51,706 nucleotides of DNA. Origin: Verrucomicrobia bacterium UBA4286 (lineage in GTDB: Bacteria > Verrucomicrobiota > Kiritimatiellia > RFP12 > UBA1067). This document shows positions 28,392-36,336 of the stretch, one piece after another. Location of the stretch: positions 1 to 51,706 of the forward strand of contig DGVK01000198.1 of the NCBI GenBank assembly GCA_002395905.1. Reading direction: 5' to 3'. The position numbers and the translations under genes were made by a program. Below the pieces are notes generated by a model. That model was not told where the DNA came from and ran no database searches. It saw only the letters and a program-made list of their open reading frames with translations. Each line of letters opens with the position of its first letter. The stretch's first letter is position 1.

Positions 28392-28610
28392 ATGCCTTTG
28401 GCAATGATGAATGTCGGCGAGAGGGCGCGCGTGACGGCGGTCACGGGCGGCGACTCGGTCAAGAAGCATCTGGGGTCGCTCGGGTTCGTGCCGGGCGTCG
28501 TGGTGTCGGTCGTGCAGGTCATGGACGGGAGCATGATACTCGGCGTGCAGGAGAGCCGCATCGCCGTGAACGAGGATCTTGCGCGCCGCATAATGGTCGA
28601 GGCCGCTTGA
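28392..28610 (+). CDS. feoA: FeoA-family ferrous iron transport protein (first copy)
   Basis: A 72-residue SH3-like cytoplasmic protein that works with FeoB in ferrous iron uptake. The pattern is typical: LAMMNVGERARVTAVTGG, KKHLGSLGFVPGVVVSVVQV and a closing QESRIAVNEDLARRIMVE strand. An AAGGAG-rich leader ends about 12 bases before the ATG. A second, different feoA starts 29 bases after its stop, so this organism has the tandem FeoA-FeoA-FeoB arrangement seen in several anaerobes. Which copy acts on the FeoB G-domain cannot be told from the sequence. Confidence 0.88.
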   Translation: MPLAMMNVGERARVTAVTGGDSVKKHLGSLGFVPGVVVSVVQVMDGSMILGVQESRIAVNEDLARRIMVEAA

Positions 28611-28639
28611 GGATTTACGCAGACAAGGACAAACAAGCA

Positions 28640-28861
28640 ATGAAAACAATCGGCGACATGAAGATCGGAGAGACGGCGAAGATCGTGCGTCTCAGCGGGG
28701 AGGGCGCTGTGAAGCGGCGCATCATGGACATGGGGCTCACCAAAGGCGCGCAGGTGACCGTTCGCAAGGTCGCCCCGCTAGGCGACCCGATAGAGCTTAC
28801 GGTGCGCGGCTACGAGCTGTCGATCCGCAAGGACGAGGCGGCAAAGGTCGAGGTCGAATAG
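28640..28861 (+). CDS. feoA: FeoA-family ferrous iron transport protein (second copy)
   Basis: A 73-residue SH3-like protein. ATG 28640 is preferred because AAGGA lies about 11 bases before it; a TTG at 28607 would overlap the first feoA. Signatures are IGDMKIGETAKIVRLSG, KRRIMDMGLTKGAQVTVRKV, APLGDPIELTVRGYELSIRK and a C-terminal AAKVEVE. It is closer to canonical FeoA than the first copy, keeping the GxxP-Ixx-xGYxLSIR pattern. feoB follows after 15 bases, so the three genes form one transcription unit. Confidence 0.92.
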   Translation: MKTIGDMKIGETAKIVRLSGEGAVKRRIMDMGLTKGAQVTVRKVAPLGDPIELTVRGYELSIRKDEAAKVEVE

Positions 28862-28876
28862 GAAAGGAGCGCGGCA

Positions 28877-31261
28877 ATGTCAATCAAGATAGCTCTCGCC
28901 GGCAACCCCAATTCGGGCAAGACGACGCTTTTCAACGCGCTTACGGGGTCCGACCAGTATGTCGGCAACTGGCCGGGCGTGACGGTCGAAAAGAAAGACG
29001 GCATCCTCCAGGGTCGAAAGGACGTCGTCATACAGGACCTCCCCGGCATCTACTCCCTCTCGCCGTATTCGCTTGAGGAGAAGGTTTCCCGCCGGTTTCT
29101 CGTCGAGGAGAACCCCGACGCGATAATAAACATCGTCGACGGCACGAACATCGAGCGCAACCTGTACCTCTCCACCCAGCTCGCCGAGCTCGGGATCCCG
29201 ATGGTGATGGCCGTCAACATGATGGACGTCGTCCGGAAGAACGGCGACAAGATCGACTTCGCCAGGATCGCGAAGGCGCTCAACTGCGAGGTTGTCGGGA
29301 TAAGCGCCGTAAAGAACGAGGGCGGGCGCGACGCCGCGATGAAGGCGGTAGAGCTCGCGGAGAAGGGGGCTGCGCGCAAGAGCGAGGTTCCGCACGTCTT
29401 CAGCGGCTCGGTAGAGCACGCAATCGCCCACATCGAGGAGTCGATCCAGGGCAAGGTGAGGAAGTCTGCGATACGCTGGTACGCCATCAAGATATTCGAG
29501 CGCGACCGCGAGATCATCAGCGATCTCGGCATCGGCGTCGGCGACCTGAAGCACATCGAGGAGCACATCCGCGACTGCGAGCGCGAGCTTGACGACGACG
29601 CCGAGTCGATCATAACCAGCCAGCGCTACGAGTTCATCAAGAACCTCATGGACAAGTCGCTCACCAAGAGCGAAAAGCGCAGGAACAAGGCGACGCTCTC
29701 GGACAAGATCGACAAGATCGTGACGAACCGCATTCTCGCCCTGCCTATTTTCATCCTGTCGCTCTGCGTGATGTGGTGGATAGCTGTTGCGGACGGCGGT
29801 CCGGGAACCGTTCTCACCGACTGGGCCAACGACGGCTTCCTCGGCGACGGATGGCACCTGCCTTTCACAATGCACGAGGTTGACGGCAGAGACTACGAGA
29901 CCGCGTGCGAAGATTACGCGAAGGCCGAGGCCACGGTCGCGGCGTGGGAGGCCGGCGAGAAGACCGCGTCCATCGAGGACGAGGAGACCGGCGAGACCGC
30001 CGACGAATGGGAGATCGACGAGGCGGCCTACAATGCGGCCAAGGCTGTCGAAGAGCCCGATCCGTCGGCATACGGCGTCTGGATCCCCGGCATCGGCGCG
30101 CTTATCGGCGGCGCTCTTGAAAAGATGGGCGTCAATGACACGGTGGCGAGCCTCGTCAACGACGGCGCGTGGGGAGGCGTCGCGACGGTTCTCGGATTCG
30201 TGCCGGTGATTTTCGTCGTGTTCCTGTTCCTCTCGTTCCTCGAGGACTGCGGCTACATGGCGCGCGTGGCGTTCATCATGGACCGCCTCTTCCGCAAGTT
30301 CGGACTGTCCGGCAAGAGCTTCATCCCGATGATCGTAGGCAAGGGCTGCGGCGTGCCGGCCGTGATGGCGGCGAGGACGATCGAGAACAAGCGCGACCAG
30401 CGCATGACGATCATCCTCGCGACGTTCATCCCGTGCGGCGCGAAGACGGTGATCATCGCCATGTTCGCGGCGGTGTTCTTCCGCGAGATGTGGTATGTCG
30501 CGCCGCTCATGGACGTTATCGGCATAGCCATAATCGTCCTCGGCGGCATCGCGCTCAAGAAGTCCAGGGCGTTCGCGGGCGATCCGGCGCCGTTCGTGAT
30601 GGAGCTTCCCGCCTATCACATGCCGACGCTCTCCGGCATATGGCACCACACGTGGAACCGCGTGAAGGCCTATATGCTTAAAGCCGGCATGATAATCTTC
30701 CCCGCGTGCGTGTTCCTCTGGTTCATCATGAACTACGACTTCCACTTCAACCTCGTCGGCGAGGAGGGGATCGACCGGTCGATGCTCGCGACGATGGGCG
30801 GCTGGATCGCCTGGCTCTTCGCGCCGCTCGGCTTCGGCACGTGGCAGGGCGCGGCGGCGTCGGTCTCGGCCGAGATCGCCAAGGAGCAGGCCACGGCCAC
30901 GCTCGGCCTCGTCGCGGCCGGTTTTGACGGCGCGACAACGGCCTCCAACATCACGGCGCTCTTCGGATCGTTCAGCGACTTCCCGAAGCTCGCGGCGATG
31001 TCGTTCATGATCTTCAACCTCTTCATTCCGCCCTGCATGGTGGCGATCGCCGTCACGTTCCGCGAGATGGGGTCGAAGGCGTGGGGCTGGTTCGCTGTAG
31101 GCTTCCAGCTTCTGGTAGGCTATGTTCTCGCAATGTCGGTCTACCAGATAGGAATGTTCTGCGCAGGCGGTTCGTTCGGCGTCTGGACGGCGGTCGCGAT
31201 ACTTGCCGACCTCGTCGCGGCGTGGTTCGTGTTGCGCCCCGGCCGCAAGGAGGGGAAGTGA
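28877..31261 (+). CDS. feoB: Ferrous iron transporter FeoB with extra acidic periplasmic loop
   Basis: A 794-residue inner-membrane ferrous iron transporter. The N-terminal G-domain has G1 GNPNSGKTTLFNALTG (residues about 8-23), a switch I region near YVGNWPGVTVEKK, G3 DLPGIYSLSPYSLEEK and G4 NMMD. A helical GDI-like domain follows to about 270, then the Gate-type membrane domain with LSFLEDCGYMARVAFIMDR, GKGCGVPAVMAARTIENKRD and TFIPCGAK (a conserved Cys). Unusually, about 70 acidic, helix-prone residues (331-402, with YETACEDYAKAEATVAAWEA and EETGETADEWEIDEAAYNA) lie after the first membrane helix, where the loop is normally short. AAGGAG precedes the ATG. Confidence 0.95.
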   Translation: MSIKIALAGNPNSGKTTLFNALTGSDQYVGNWPGVTVEKKDGILQGRKDVVIQDLPGIYSLSPYSLEEKVSRRFLVEENPDAIINIVDGTNIERNLYLSTQLAELGIPMVMAVNMMDVVRKNGDKIDFARIAKALNCEVVGISAVKNEGGRDAAMKAVELAEKGAARKSEVPHVFSGSVEHAIAHIEESIQGKVRKSAIRWYAIKIFERDREIISDLGIGVGDLKHIEEHIRDCERELDDDAESIITSQRYEFIKNLMDKSLTKSEKRRNKATLSDKIDKIVTNRILALPIFILSLCVMWWIAVADGGPGTVLTDWANDGFLGDGWHLPFTMHEVDGRDYETACEDYAKAEATVAAWEAGEKTASIEDEETGETADEWEIDEAAYNAAKAVEEPDPSAYGVWIPGIGALIGGALEKMGVNDTVASLVNDGAWGGVATVLGFVPVIFVVFLFLSFLEDCGYMARVAFIMDRLFRKFGLSGKSFIPMIVGKGCGVPAVMAARTIENKRDQRMTIILATFIPCGAKTVIIAMFAAVFFREMWYVAPLMDVIGIAIIVLGGIALKKSRAFAGDPAPFVMELPAYHMPTLSGIWHHTWNRVKAYMLKAGMIIFPACVFLWFIMNYDFHFNLVGEEGIDRSMLATMGGWIAWLFAPLGFGTWQGAAASVSAEIAKEQATATLGLVAAGFDGATTASNITALFGSFSDFPKLAAMSFMIFNLFIPPCMVAIAVTFREMGSKAWGWFAVGFQLLVGYVLAMSVYQIGMFCAGGSFGVWTAVAILADLVAAWFVLRPGRKEGK

Positions 31262-31262
31262 G

Positions 31263-31448
31263 ATGAACGCGTCTTCGGCGGCAGTCTTCGCCGCGGTGGT
31301 GGCGCTCGCCCTCCTCGCCGCATGGCGCACCTTCAGGAAGGGCGCGCCGTGCGAGTGCGGCGGGAGCCGCAGAATGTGCGCCGGCAAGTGCCGTTCGTGC
31401 GCCGGCGGAGACTGCGCCGGGCATTGCGAATGCGGGCACGACCGCTGA
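31263..31448 (+). CDS. FeoB-associated Cys-rich membrane peptide
   Basis: A 61-residue protein starting one base after the feoB stop, with AAGGAGGGG just upstream. It has a membrane helix at about residues 4-21 (SSAAVFAAVVALALLAAW), a short basic stretch (RTFRKG), then a Cys-rich tail with CECGG, CAGKCRSC, CAGGDC and CEC. This matches the FeoB-associated Cys-rich membrane protein type (VirK/FeoC-like small partners found after feoB). It may hold iron or tune FeoB. The exact biochemistry is unknown. Confidence 0.82.
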   Translation: MNASSAAVFAAVVALALLAAWRTFRKGAPCECGGSRRMCAGKCRSCAGGDCAGHCECGHDR

Positions 31449-31454
31449 ACAATT

Positions 31455-31463
31455 TGATATAAT
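31455..31463 (+). promoter_or_regulatory. Extended -10 promoter of the Cys-rich barrel gene
   Basis: TGATATAAT with TATAAT at 31458-31463, just after the FeoB-associated gene. It leaves a ~30-base A-rich leader with AAGGAG (31487-31492) before ATG 31501. The next gene can therefore be expressed apart from feoB. Confidence 0.55.
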
Positions 31464-31500
31464 CGAAAAACCAAACCAAAGAAACCAAGGAGAAAAACAA

Positions 31501-32474
31501 TGACGACAAAACTGATGACGCTGGCTGCGGCACTCGCCCTCGGATCGAGCCTTTTCGCCGATCCGTGCAAGTGCGGCAAGCCCGAATGCAAGTGCGGCGA
31601 CGAGTGCAGGTGCACCGCCGAGACATGCAAGTGCGGATGCGGGACGGATAAAGACGTTCTCGCCGAGGAGGAGGATGACGCGTTCGTCTCCGCCGAGTTC
31701 GGCCTCGCGTTCGATTCGAAGTATCTCACCTACGGTGTGGTCGACGGCAAGGACCCGATCCTCACGCCCGGCGCGACGGTGACGTTCTTCGACACGTTCT
31801 ACTTCGGCGTCGAGGCGATCTTCGACGTGACGAAGGGCAACGGCAAGCGCGGCGGCTACGGCAACCGTGCGTTCAAGTACACGACCCTCGACGGCATCGT
31901 CGGCGTGACCCGTGACTTCGATCTCGGCGAGACGCTCGGCGCCCTCTCGGTCGACTTCAACTACATCTACGAGTACATCCCGCGCCACCACGACAGCATG
32001 GACGACACGCAGTATCTCAACCTCGAGCTTTCGCTCGGCGACCTCTGGCTGGAGCCGACGCTCGCCATCGAGCGCGACCTCATGGCCGACGACGGCACCT
32101 ACGTCAACTTCGAGATCGGTCACGAGTTCGCGCTCATCGACGGCGAGAGCGAAGACGACGACCCCGTGCTCGCGTTCCGTCCTTCGGTCGGCCAGGGCTT
32201 CGGCAACTCCCAGCGCACGGCCGGCTACTTCGGCGAGTCGACCGAGGGCTTCGACCATGCGGGTCTTATGGACACGAACATCAAGGGCGAGTTCACGTGG
32301 AACATCTGCGAGAACCTCGCGCTCTCGGCCTACGTCGCCTATTACGACTACCTCTTCGACCGCAACATGCGCCACGCCGCCCGCGACTACAACGGCGGAT
32401 GGAGCAGCCGCAGCGACAAGTATCGTGATTCGCACCAGTTCGTCTGGGGCCTCGCGCTCACTGCCGCATTCTGA
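31501..32474 (+). CDS. Outer-membrane beta-barrel with metallothionein-like N-terminal segment
   Basis: A 324-residue exported protein. The signal peptide is MTTKLMTLAAALALGSSLFA, so the mature chain starts about D21. Residues 23-47 contain nine cysteines (23, 25, 30, 32, 36, 38, 43, 45, 47) in four CxC pairs with Lys and Gly between them, like a small metallothionein. An acidic linker (EEEDD) follows. The rest alternates amphipathic strands and aromatic girdles (for example FYFGVEAIFDVTKG and LALSAYVAYYDYLF) and ends in Phe (LALTAAF), as outer-membrane barrels do. Barrel size suggests 10-12 strands. Position directly after feoB and its Cys-rich partner suggests metal entry or capture at the outer membrane, which is inference. 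A terminator follows 30 bases later. Confidence 0.78.
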
Positions 32475-32504
32475 TCTCCAGTCCGGAGAGTTGGTTCCGA
32501 GTGG

Positions 32505-32535
32505 GCCGTCCCTGCATTGCGCAGGGGCGGCTTTT
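32505..32535 (+). terminator. Intrinsic terminator after the feo/barrel block
   Basis: An 11-base-pair stem (GCCGTCCCTGC at 32505-32515 with GCAGGGGCGGC at 32521-32531, one G-U pair) and an ATTGC loop are followed by TTTT (32532-32535). It lies 30 bases after the barrel stop. This is the clearest intrinsic terminator in the window. Confidence 0.8.
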
Positions 32536-32624
32536 CCTGCGTCTCGCCGCCGCCGCCCGGCAGGGCCTTGCCGGCTTGACGGCCGTCTTGTCAAAGCAAA
32601 CGCAAGACCTTCCCTGTGAAACTA

Positions 32625-32633
32625 TGGTATAAT
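32625..32633 (+). promoter_or_regulatory. Extended -10 promoter of the PspC gene
   Basis: TGGTATAAT with TATAAT at 32628-32633, ending 7 bases before the ATG at 32641. The expected start of transcription coincides with the start codon, so the message is likely leaderless. No ribosome site is available. Confidence 0.6.
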
Positions 32634-32640
32634 ATTCTTC

Positions 32641-32850
32641 ATGGACAATCTCTATAGAAGTTCCGACGAAAAGGTCGTCGCCGGGGTGTGCGCAGGTCTT
32701 GCGCACAAATTCGATTGCAATGCAAACGGATTGCGCTGCGTAGTGGTGCTGGTTACGCTGTTTTTGTCCGGCATACCTCTTTTTGTGTATGCCGCGATGT
32801 GGATGATTCTCAAGGAACGTCCGACGGCCGGGGGAGTGATCGACGTGTAA
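32641..32850 (+). CDS. Small PspC-domain membrane protein
   Basis: A 69-residue protein with the PspC domain pattern LYRSSDEKVVAGVCAGLAHK followed by a hydrophobic half (CVVVLVTLFLSGIPLFVYAA) and MWMILKE. PspC proteins act in envelope-stress responses, regulating phage-shock systems in proteobacteria; stand-alone short versions are common and of unclear function. It is followed after 15 bases by an L,D-transpeptidase, so the pair may be an envelope-maintenance unit. Confidence 0.88.
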   Translation: MDNLYRSSDEKVVAGVCAGLAHKFDCNANGLRCVVVLVTLFLSGIPLFVYAAMWMILKERPTAGGVIDV

Positions 32851-32865
32851 ACCGGTCGCCGTGAA

Positions 32866-33801
32866 ATGCTTTTCTGCCTCGTCCACTCGCTGATGCTCTG
32901 CGCCGCGCTTGCTTTCGCGGACACGAAAACGCTGGCCGTCCAGATATGTCTGGACCGCGCGGGATACTCGTGCAACACGATCGACGGACAGTGGGGGCGC
33001 AAGTCGCAGTCGGCTCTGGACCGCTACTGCCGCGACCGCGGCCTTCCCGTGCCGTCTTCGCCTGAGGCCGCCTGCGACGCGCTCTTCGCGAACGAAAAGA
33101 ACCTCTTCAAACGCGTCGCCGTGACATCGGCCGACATCGCCTCGCTCGTCGTCATGCCTGCGACGCCAGCCGGGAAAGCAGAGCTGGACCACATGGGCTA
33201 TTCCTCCATAAAGGAGATGTTCGCCGAGCGCGGGCATGTGAGCCGTCGCGCCCTTGAAAGGCTCAATCCCGCCCAGGACTGGTCGAAGGTGAGGCCTGGC
33301 GACATGATACTTCTGCCCGATTTCCCGTCCGTCGAGGAGGAGCTTTCGGCGTGGCCGAGGTCGCGTCCGGGCGCATTGAAGCGTCCGGTAGCCGCGCTCG
33401 TGAAGGTTTCGCTGTCACGCTTCGAGATAGAGGTCTACGACAGGTCTGGCAGGCTGCTCGGGCTTTATCCCTGCTCGATAGCGCGCGACAAGGCGAAACT
33501 CCCGCCAAAGGGGGAACTCCGGCTCACGACCCCCGTCGCGAATCCCAACTACACCTACACCCCCGATCACGTGCCGCCGGGCGCGAAAGCGTCGCGCCAC
33601 ATTCTGCCTGCGGGCCCGCGAAACCCCGTAGGCGTCGCGTGGCTCGGGCTGGACCTTGCGGGCTACGGCATTCACGGCACGCCCACCCCCGAGACGATCG
33701 GCAGCGCCGAGTCGCACGGATGCTTCAGGCTGTCGAACTGGAACGCGGCGAGGCTCTACGCGCTGTGCCCGGCCGGAACGCGCGTGATCGTCGAGCCGTG
33801 A
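32866..33801 (+). CDS. L,D-transpeptidase (YkuD) with N-terminal peptidoglycan-binding region
   Basis: A 311-residue exported enzyme that crosslinks or modifies peptidoglycan, or attaches proteins to it. A signal peptide (MLFCLVHSLMLCAALAFA) precedes a peptidoglycan-binding-1-like segment (QICLDRAGYSCNTIDGQWG, with KSQSALDRYCRDRG). A LysM-like stretch includes LNPAQDWSKVRPGDMILLPD. The YkuD domain (about 180-311) carries GIHGTP and the catalytic SHGCFRLSN, placing the nucleophile at Cys286 and His284 beside it. No good ribosome site precedes the ATG, so it may depend on translation of the PspC gene. Confidence 0.9.
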   Translation: MLFCLVHSLMLCAALAFADTKTLAVQICLDRAGYSCNTIDGQWGRKSQSALDRYCRDRGLPVPSSPEAACDALFANEKNLFKRVAVTSADIASLVVMPATPAGKAELDHMGYSSIKEMFAERGHVSRRALERLNPAQDWSKVRPGDMILLPDFPSVEEELSAWPRSRPGALKRPVAALVKVSLSRFEIEVYDRSGRLLGLYPCSIARDKAKLPPKGELRLTTPVANPNYTYTPDHVPPGAKASRHILPAGPRNPVGVAWLGLDLAGYGIHGTPTPETIGSAESHGCFRLSNWNAARLYALCPAGTRVIVEP

Positions 33802-33812
33802 TCGAGGAAAGA

Positions 33813-33821
33813 TGATATAAT
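33813..33821 (+). promoter_or_regulatory. Extended -10 promoter of rnd
   Basis: TGATATAAT with TATAAT at 33816-33821. A ~25-base leader with CAAGGA (33837-33842) precedes ATG 33852. No -35 was recognised. Confidence 0.55.
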
Positions 33822-33851
33822 ACCTTCTCTAGAAAACAAGGACAAGTAACG

Positions 33852-34949
33852 ATGGGAGATCTGATTACAACCACCGCCGCGCTTGAGGCGGCATGCGAGA
33901 AGGCGAAGAACTGCGGGCATCTTGCGCTGGACACCGAGTTCGTCTGGCGGCATACGTACCTTCCCCAGCTGGGAATAGTGCAGCTCGGCGCGGACGGCGA
34001 CTGCCGGGCCGTGGACTGCGCGAAGGGGCTCGACCCGTCGCCGCTCGGCAGGGCAGTGGCCGATGAAGGCGTGGTGAAGATTCTGCACGACGCCCGCCAG
34101 GATCTGGCGCTCGTCAAACGCTATACAGGCGCGAGCCCGAAGAACGTGTTCGACACGCAACTTGCGGCCGCCTTCGCCGGGTTCGCCTCCGGGCTGGGCC
34201 TGCAGAAACTCCTCTTCGAGACGCTCGACGTGGGCCTCGCCAAGACCGAGACATGCACCGACTGGACGAGGAGGCCGCTTTCCGAGGCGCAGGTTCGCTA
34301 CGCGCTCGACGACGTGCGCTATCTCGCGGCGCTGAGGGAGGAGCTTCTGCGCCGCGCGGACGCCCTCGGCACGCGGGCGTGGCTGGAGGAGGAGATGGCG
34401 CGCTACAACGAGGAGGCGCTTTACGACGAGTCGGCGCCGCAGGAGATGTGGCGGCGCGTGAAGCTGCGCAGCGCCAGACCGGGCAGACGCGGTTTCGCCG
34501 TGCTGCGGGCGGTCGCCGCGCTGCGCGAGGAGCTCGCCCGCGAATGGAACCTGCCGCGGGCGTGGCTCGGCTCTGATGAATCGCTCGTCGAGATGGCGGA
34601 ACGCGGGCGTGTGGGGCGGCTCGTCCACAGACTCGGCGGCGGCCGCGCGGCGCAGCTTCGCGCGCGCTATGCCGACGCGGTGGCGGCCGCGCTCGAAACT
34701 CCCGAGGAGGATTGTCCCGAGGATCCGCGCGTGCATTATATAGGAGAGGTGCTTGACGCGGCCGACAAAGCGCTTGAGTGGCTCGAGCGCCGCGCCCCGG
34801 AGCTGCACGTCGACCATGCTGTGATCGCGAACCGCGCGACGGTGACGGCATTCGTGGACAACGTGGCGGACGGGTCCAATCCGCTCGCTCGCGGGTGGCG
34901 CTGGGAGGCCGTGGGGCGCGACATGGCCGGTAGATTCGGCGTGGACTGA
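33852..34949 (+). CDS. rnd: Ribonuclease D (3'-5' exoribonuclease)
   Basis: Trims 3' ends of tRNA precursors and other structured RNAs. The 365 residues match the family. The DEDDy exonuclease domain is intact: Asp27 and Glu29 in LALDTEFVW, Asp84 in KILHDARQDLAL, and Tyr150 with Asp154 in YALDDVRYLAAL. DTQLAAAF and LGLQKLLFETL are also typical. HRDC-type helical regions follow, including AVLRAVAALREELAREWNLP and ESLVEMAERGRVGRLVHRL. It has its own promoter and stands alone between the L,D-transpeptidase and the pseudopilin operon. Confidence 0.93.
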   Translation: MGDLITTTAALEAACEKAKNCGHLALDTEFVWRHTYLPQLGIVQLGADGDCRAVDCAKGLDPSPLGRAVADEGVVKILHDARQDLALVKRYTGASPKNVFDTQLAAAFAGFASGLGLQKLLFETLDVGLAKTETCTDWTRRPLSEAQVRYALDDVRYLAALREELLRRADALGTRAWLEEEMARYNEEALYDESAPQEMWRRVKLRSARPGRRGFAVLRAVAALREELAREWNLPRAWLGSDESLVEMAERGRVGRLVHRLGGGRAAQLRARYADAVAAALETPEEDCPEDPRVHYIGEVLDAADKALEWLERRAPELHVDHAVIANRATVTAFVDNVADGSNPLARGWRWEAVGRDMAGRFGVD

Positions 34950-34961
34950 TTCATCCGGCAG

Positions 34962-34991
34962 TAGACACTAAACCGAAGAATGTGGTATAAT
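34962..34991 (+). promoter_or_regulatory. Promoter of the pseudopilin operon
   Basis: TAGACA (34962-34967) and TATAAT (34986-34991, preceded by TGG) are spaced by 18 bases. A leader of ~20 bases with AAGGG precedes ATG 35020. It is the only promoter recognised for the ten genes that follow. Confidence 0.62.
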
Positions 34992-35019
34992 TATCACAAC
35001 ACTTGACAAGGGTTGAAAC

Positions 35020-36336
35020 ATGGCGACATTCCAATACATCGCAAAGGACTCCGCAGGCAACGAGACCCGCGGACAGATCGAAGCAGGCGACCGCAGTTCC
35101 GCAATCGCGGCGGTCCGCGCCCAGGGGCTGTTCCCGACGGCACTCGGCGAGGTGAAGTCCGCCCCCGCTGCAGCTGCGGTCGCGCCCGCCAAGGCGAAAA
35201 AGGCCAAAGCGCCGGCGAAGAAGTCCGGCGGGCTGAACAAAGACATCAAGATCAACATCAAGATGCCGTCGTGGATGCGCGGCAAGGTGAACACCAAGGT
35301 CCTCACCCAGTTCACGCGCCAGCTCGCGACGCTCGTCAACGCCGGCCTGCCGCTCATGCGCGGAATCGAGGTATTGAAGCGTCAGATGAAAGACCCCCAG
35401 ATGGTCGAGGCGCTCGGCGGTATCGCCGACAACATCGCCTCGGGCGGAACCTTCTCGGAGGCGCTCACGCAGTACCCGAAGATATTCGACAAACTCTATG
35501 TCAACATGGTGAAGGCCGGCGAGGCGGGCGGCGTGCTTGAAGTCGTCCTCGGGCGTCTGGCGGAGTTTGCCGAGAAATCCGAAAAGATCAAGAACAAGGT
35601 GAAGGGCGCGATGATCTATCCTATCGTCGTCCTCTTCGCGGCCATCGGCATCACGGGCTTCCTGCTCGTCGCGGTCATACCGAAGTTCAAGCAGGTGTTC
35701 AACGACATGCTCGGCGGCGCGGCCCTGCCGCCCATCACCGAGGCCGTCATGCAGGCTTCCGAGTTCGTGCAGCACAACGGCCTCGTGATAGTCGCGATAG
35801 TCGCGGCGATCGTCGTGATAAAGAAGATCGTCGGCCACACCGAGGCGGGCGCCTACTTCTTCGACGTATGCTCGCTCAAGGCCCCTGTGACGGGAACCCT
35901 CGTGCAGCGCACGGCCGTTTCGCGCGTCACGCGAACGCTCGGCACGCTGCTCTCCTCGGGCGTGCCGATCCTGCAGTCGCTAGTGATCGTGCGCGACACG
36001 ACGGGCAACCGCGTCGTCTCGAAAGCGCTCCAGGAGGTTCATGACGCCGTGAAGGAGGGCGAGGGCATGACCCAGCCGCTGTCGCAGTGCCCCGTGTTTC
36101 CGCCGATGGTAGTCTCGATGGTGGAGGTCGGTGAAGAGACGGGCGCGCTCGCCGACATGCTTACGCGTATCGCCAACACCTACGACGACGAGGTCGACAA
36201 CGCCGTCGCCGGCATGACCGCCGCGATCGAGCCTGCGCTCATCATCGTGCTCGCCGTCGTCGTCGGCACGATCGTCATCGCGATGTTCCTGCCGATGATC
36301 AAGATCATCTCTTCCGTGTCGGGAGGCGCGGCCTAA
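35020..36336 (+). CDS. pilC: Type IV pilus / type II secretion platform protein (PilC/GspF)
   Basis: The inner-membrane platform on which pilins are assembled, driven by a cytoplasmic ATPase that is not in this window. The 438 residues include the usual start ATFQYIAKDSAGNETRGQIE, an Ala/Lys-rich linker (about 50-75) and two T2SF domains. The first (about 90-215) has LTQFTRQLATLVNAGLPL and YVNMVKAGEAGGVLEVVL. The second (about 295-425) has RTLGTLLSSGVPILQSLVIV and MVEVGEETGALADMLTRIA, and membrane helices are near 205-230, 255-270 and 405-430. It is the first gene of a ten-gene operon, and the next start codon abuts its stop. Confidence 0.94.
   Translation: MATFQYIAKDSAGNETRGQIEAGDRSSAIAAVRAQGLFPTALGEVKSAPAAAAVAPAKAKKAKAPAKKSGGLNKDIKINIKMPSWMRGKVNTKVLTQFTRQLATLVNAGLPLMRGIEVLKRQMKDPQMVEALGGIADNIASGGTFSEALTQYPKIFDKLYVNMVKAGEAGGVLEVVLGRLAEFAEKSEKIKNKVKGAMIYPIVVLFAAIGITGFLLVAVIPKFKQVFNDMLGGAALPPITEAVMQASEFVQHNGLVIVAIVAAIVVIKKIVGHTEAGAYFFDVCSLKAPVTGTLVQRTAVSRVTRTLGTLLSSGVPILQSLVIVRDTTGNRVVSKALQEVHDAVKEGEGMTQPLSQCPVFPPMVVSMVEVGEETGALADMLTRIANTYDDEVDNAVAGMTAAIEPALIIVLAVVVGTIVIAMFLPMIKIISSVSGGAA

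Noticed and set aside
28880..31729. A 949-codon minus-strand open frame opposite feoB
   Set aside because: It mirrors the feoB codon pattern, is rich in Arg/His/Glu, and lies opposite an unmistakable transporter gene, so it is a shadow frame.
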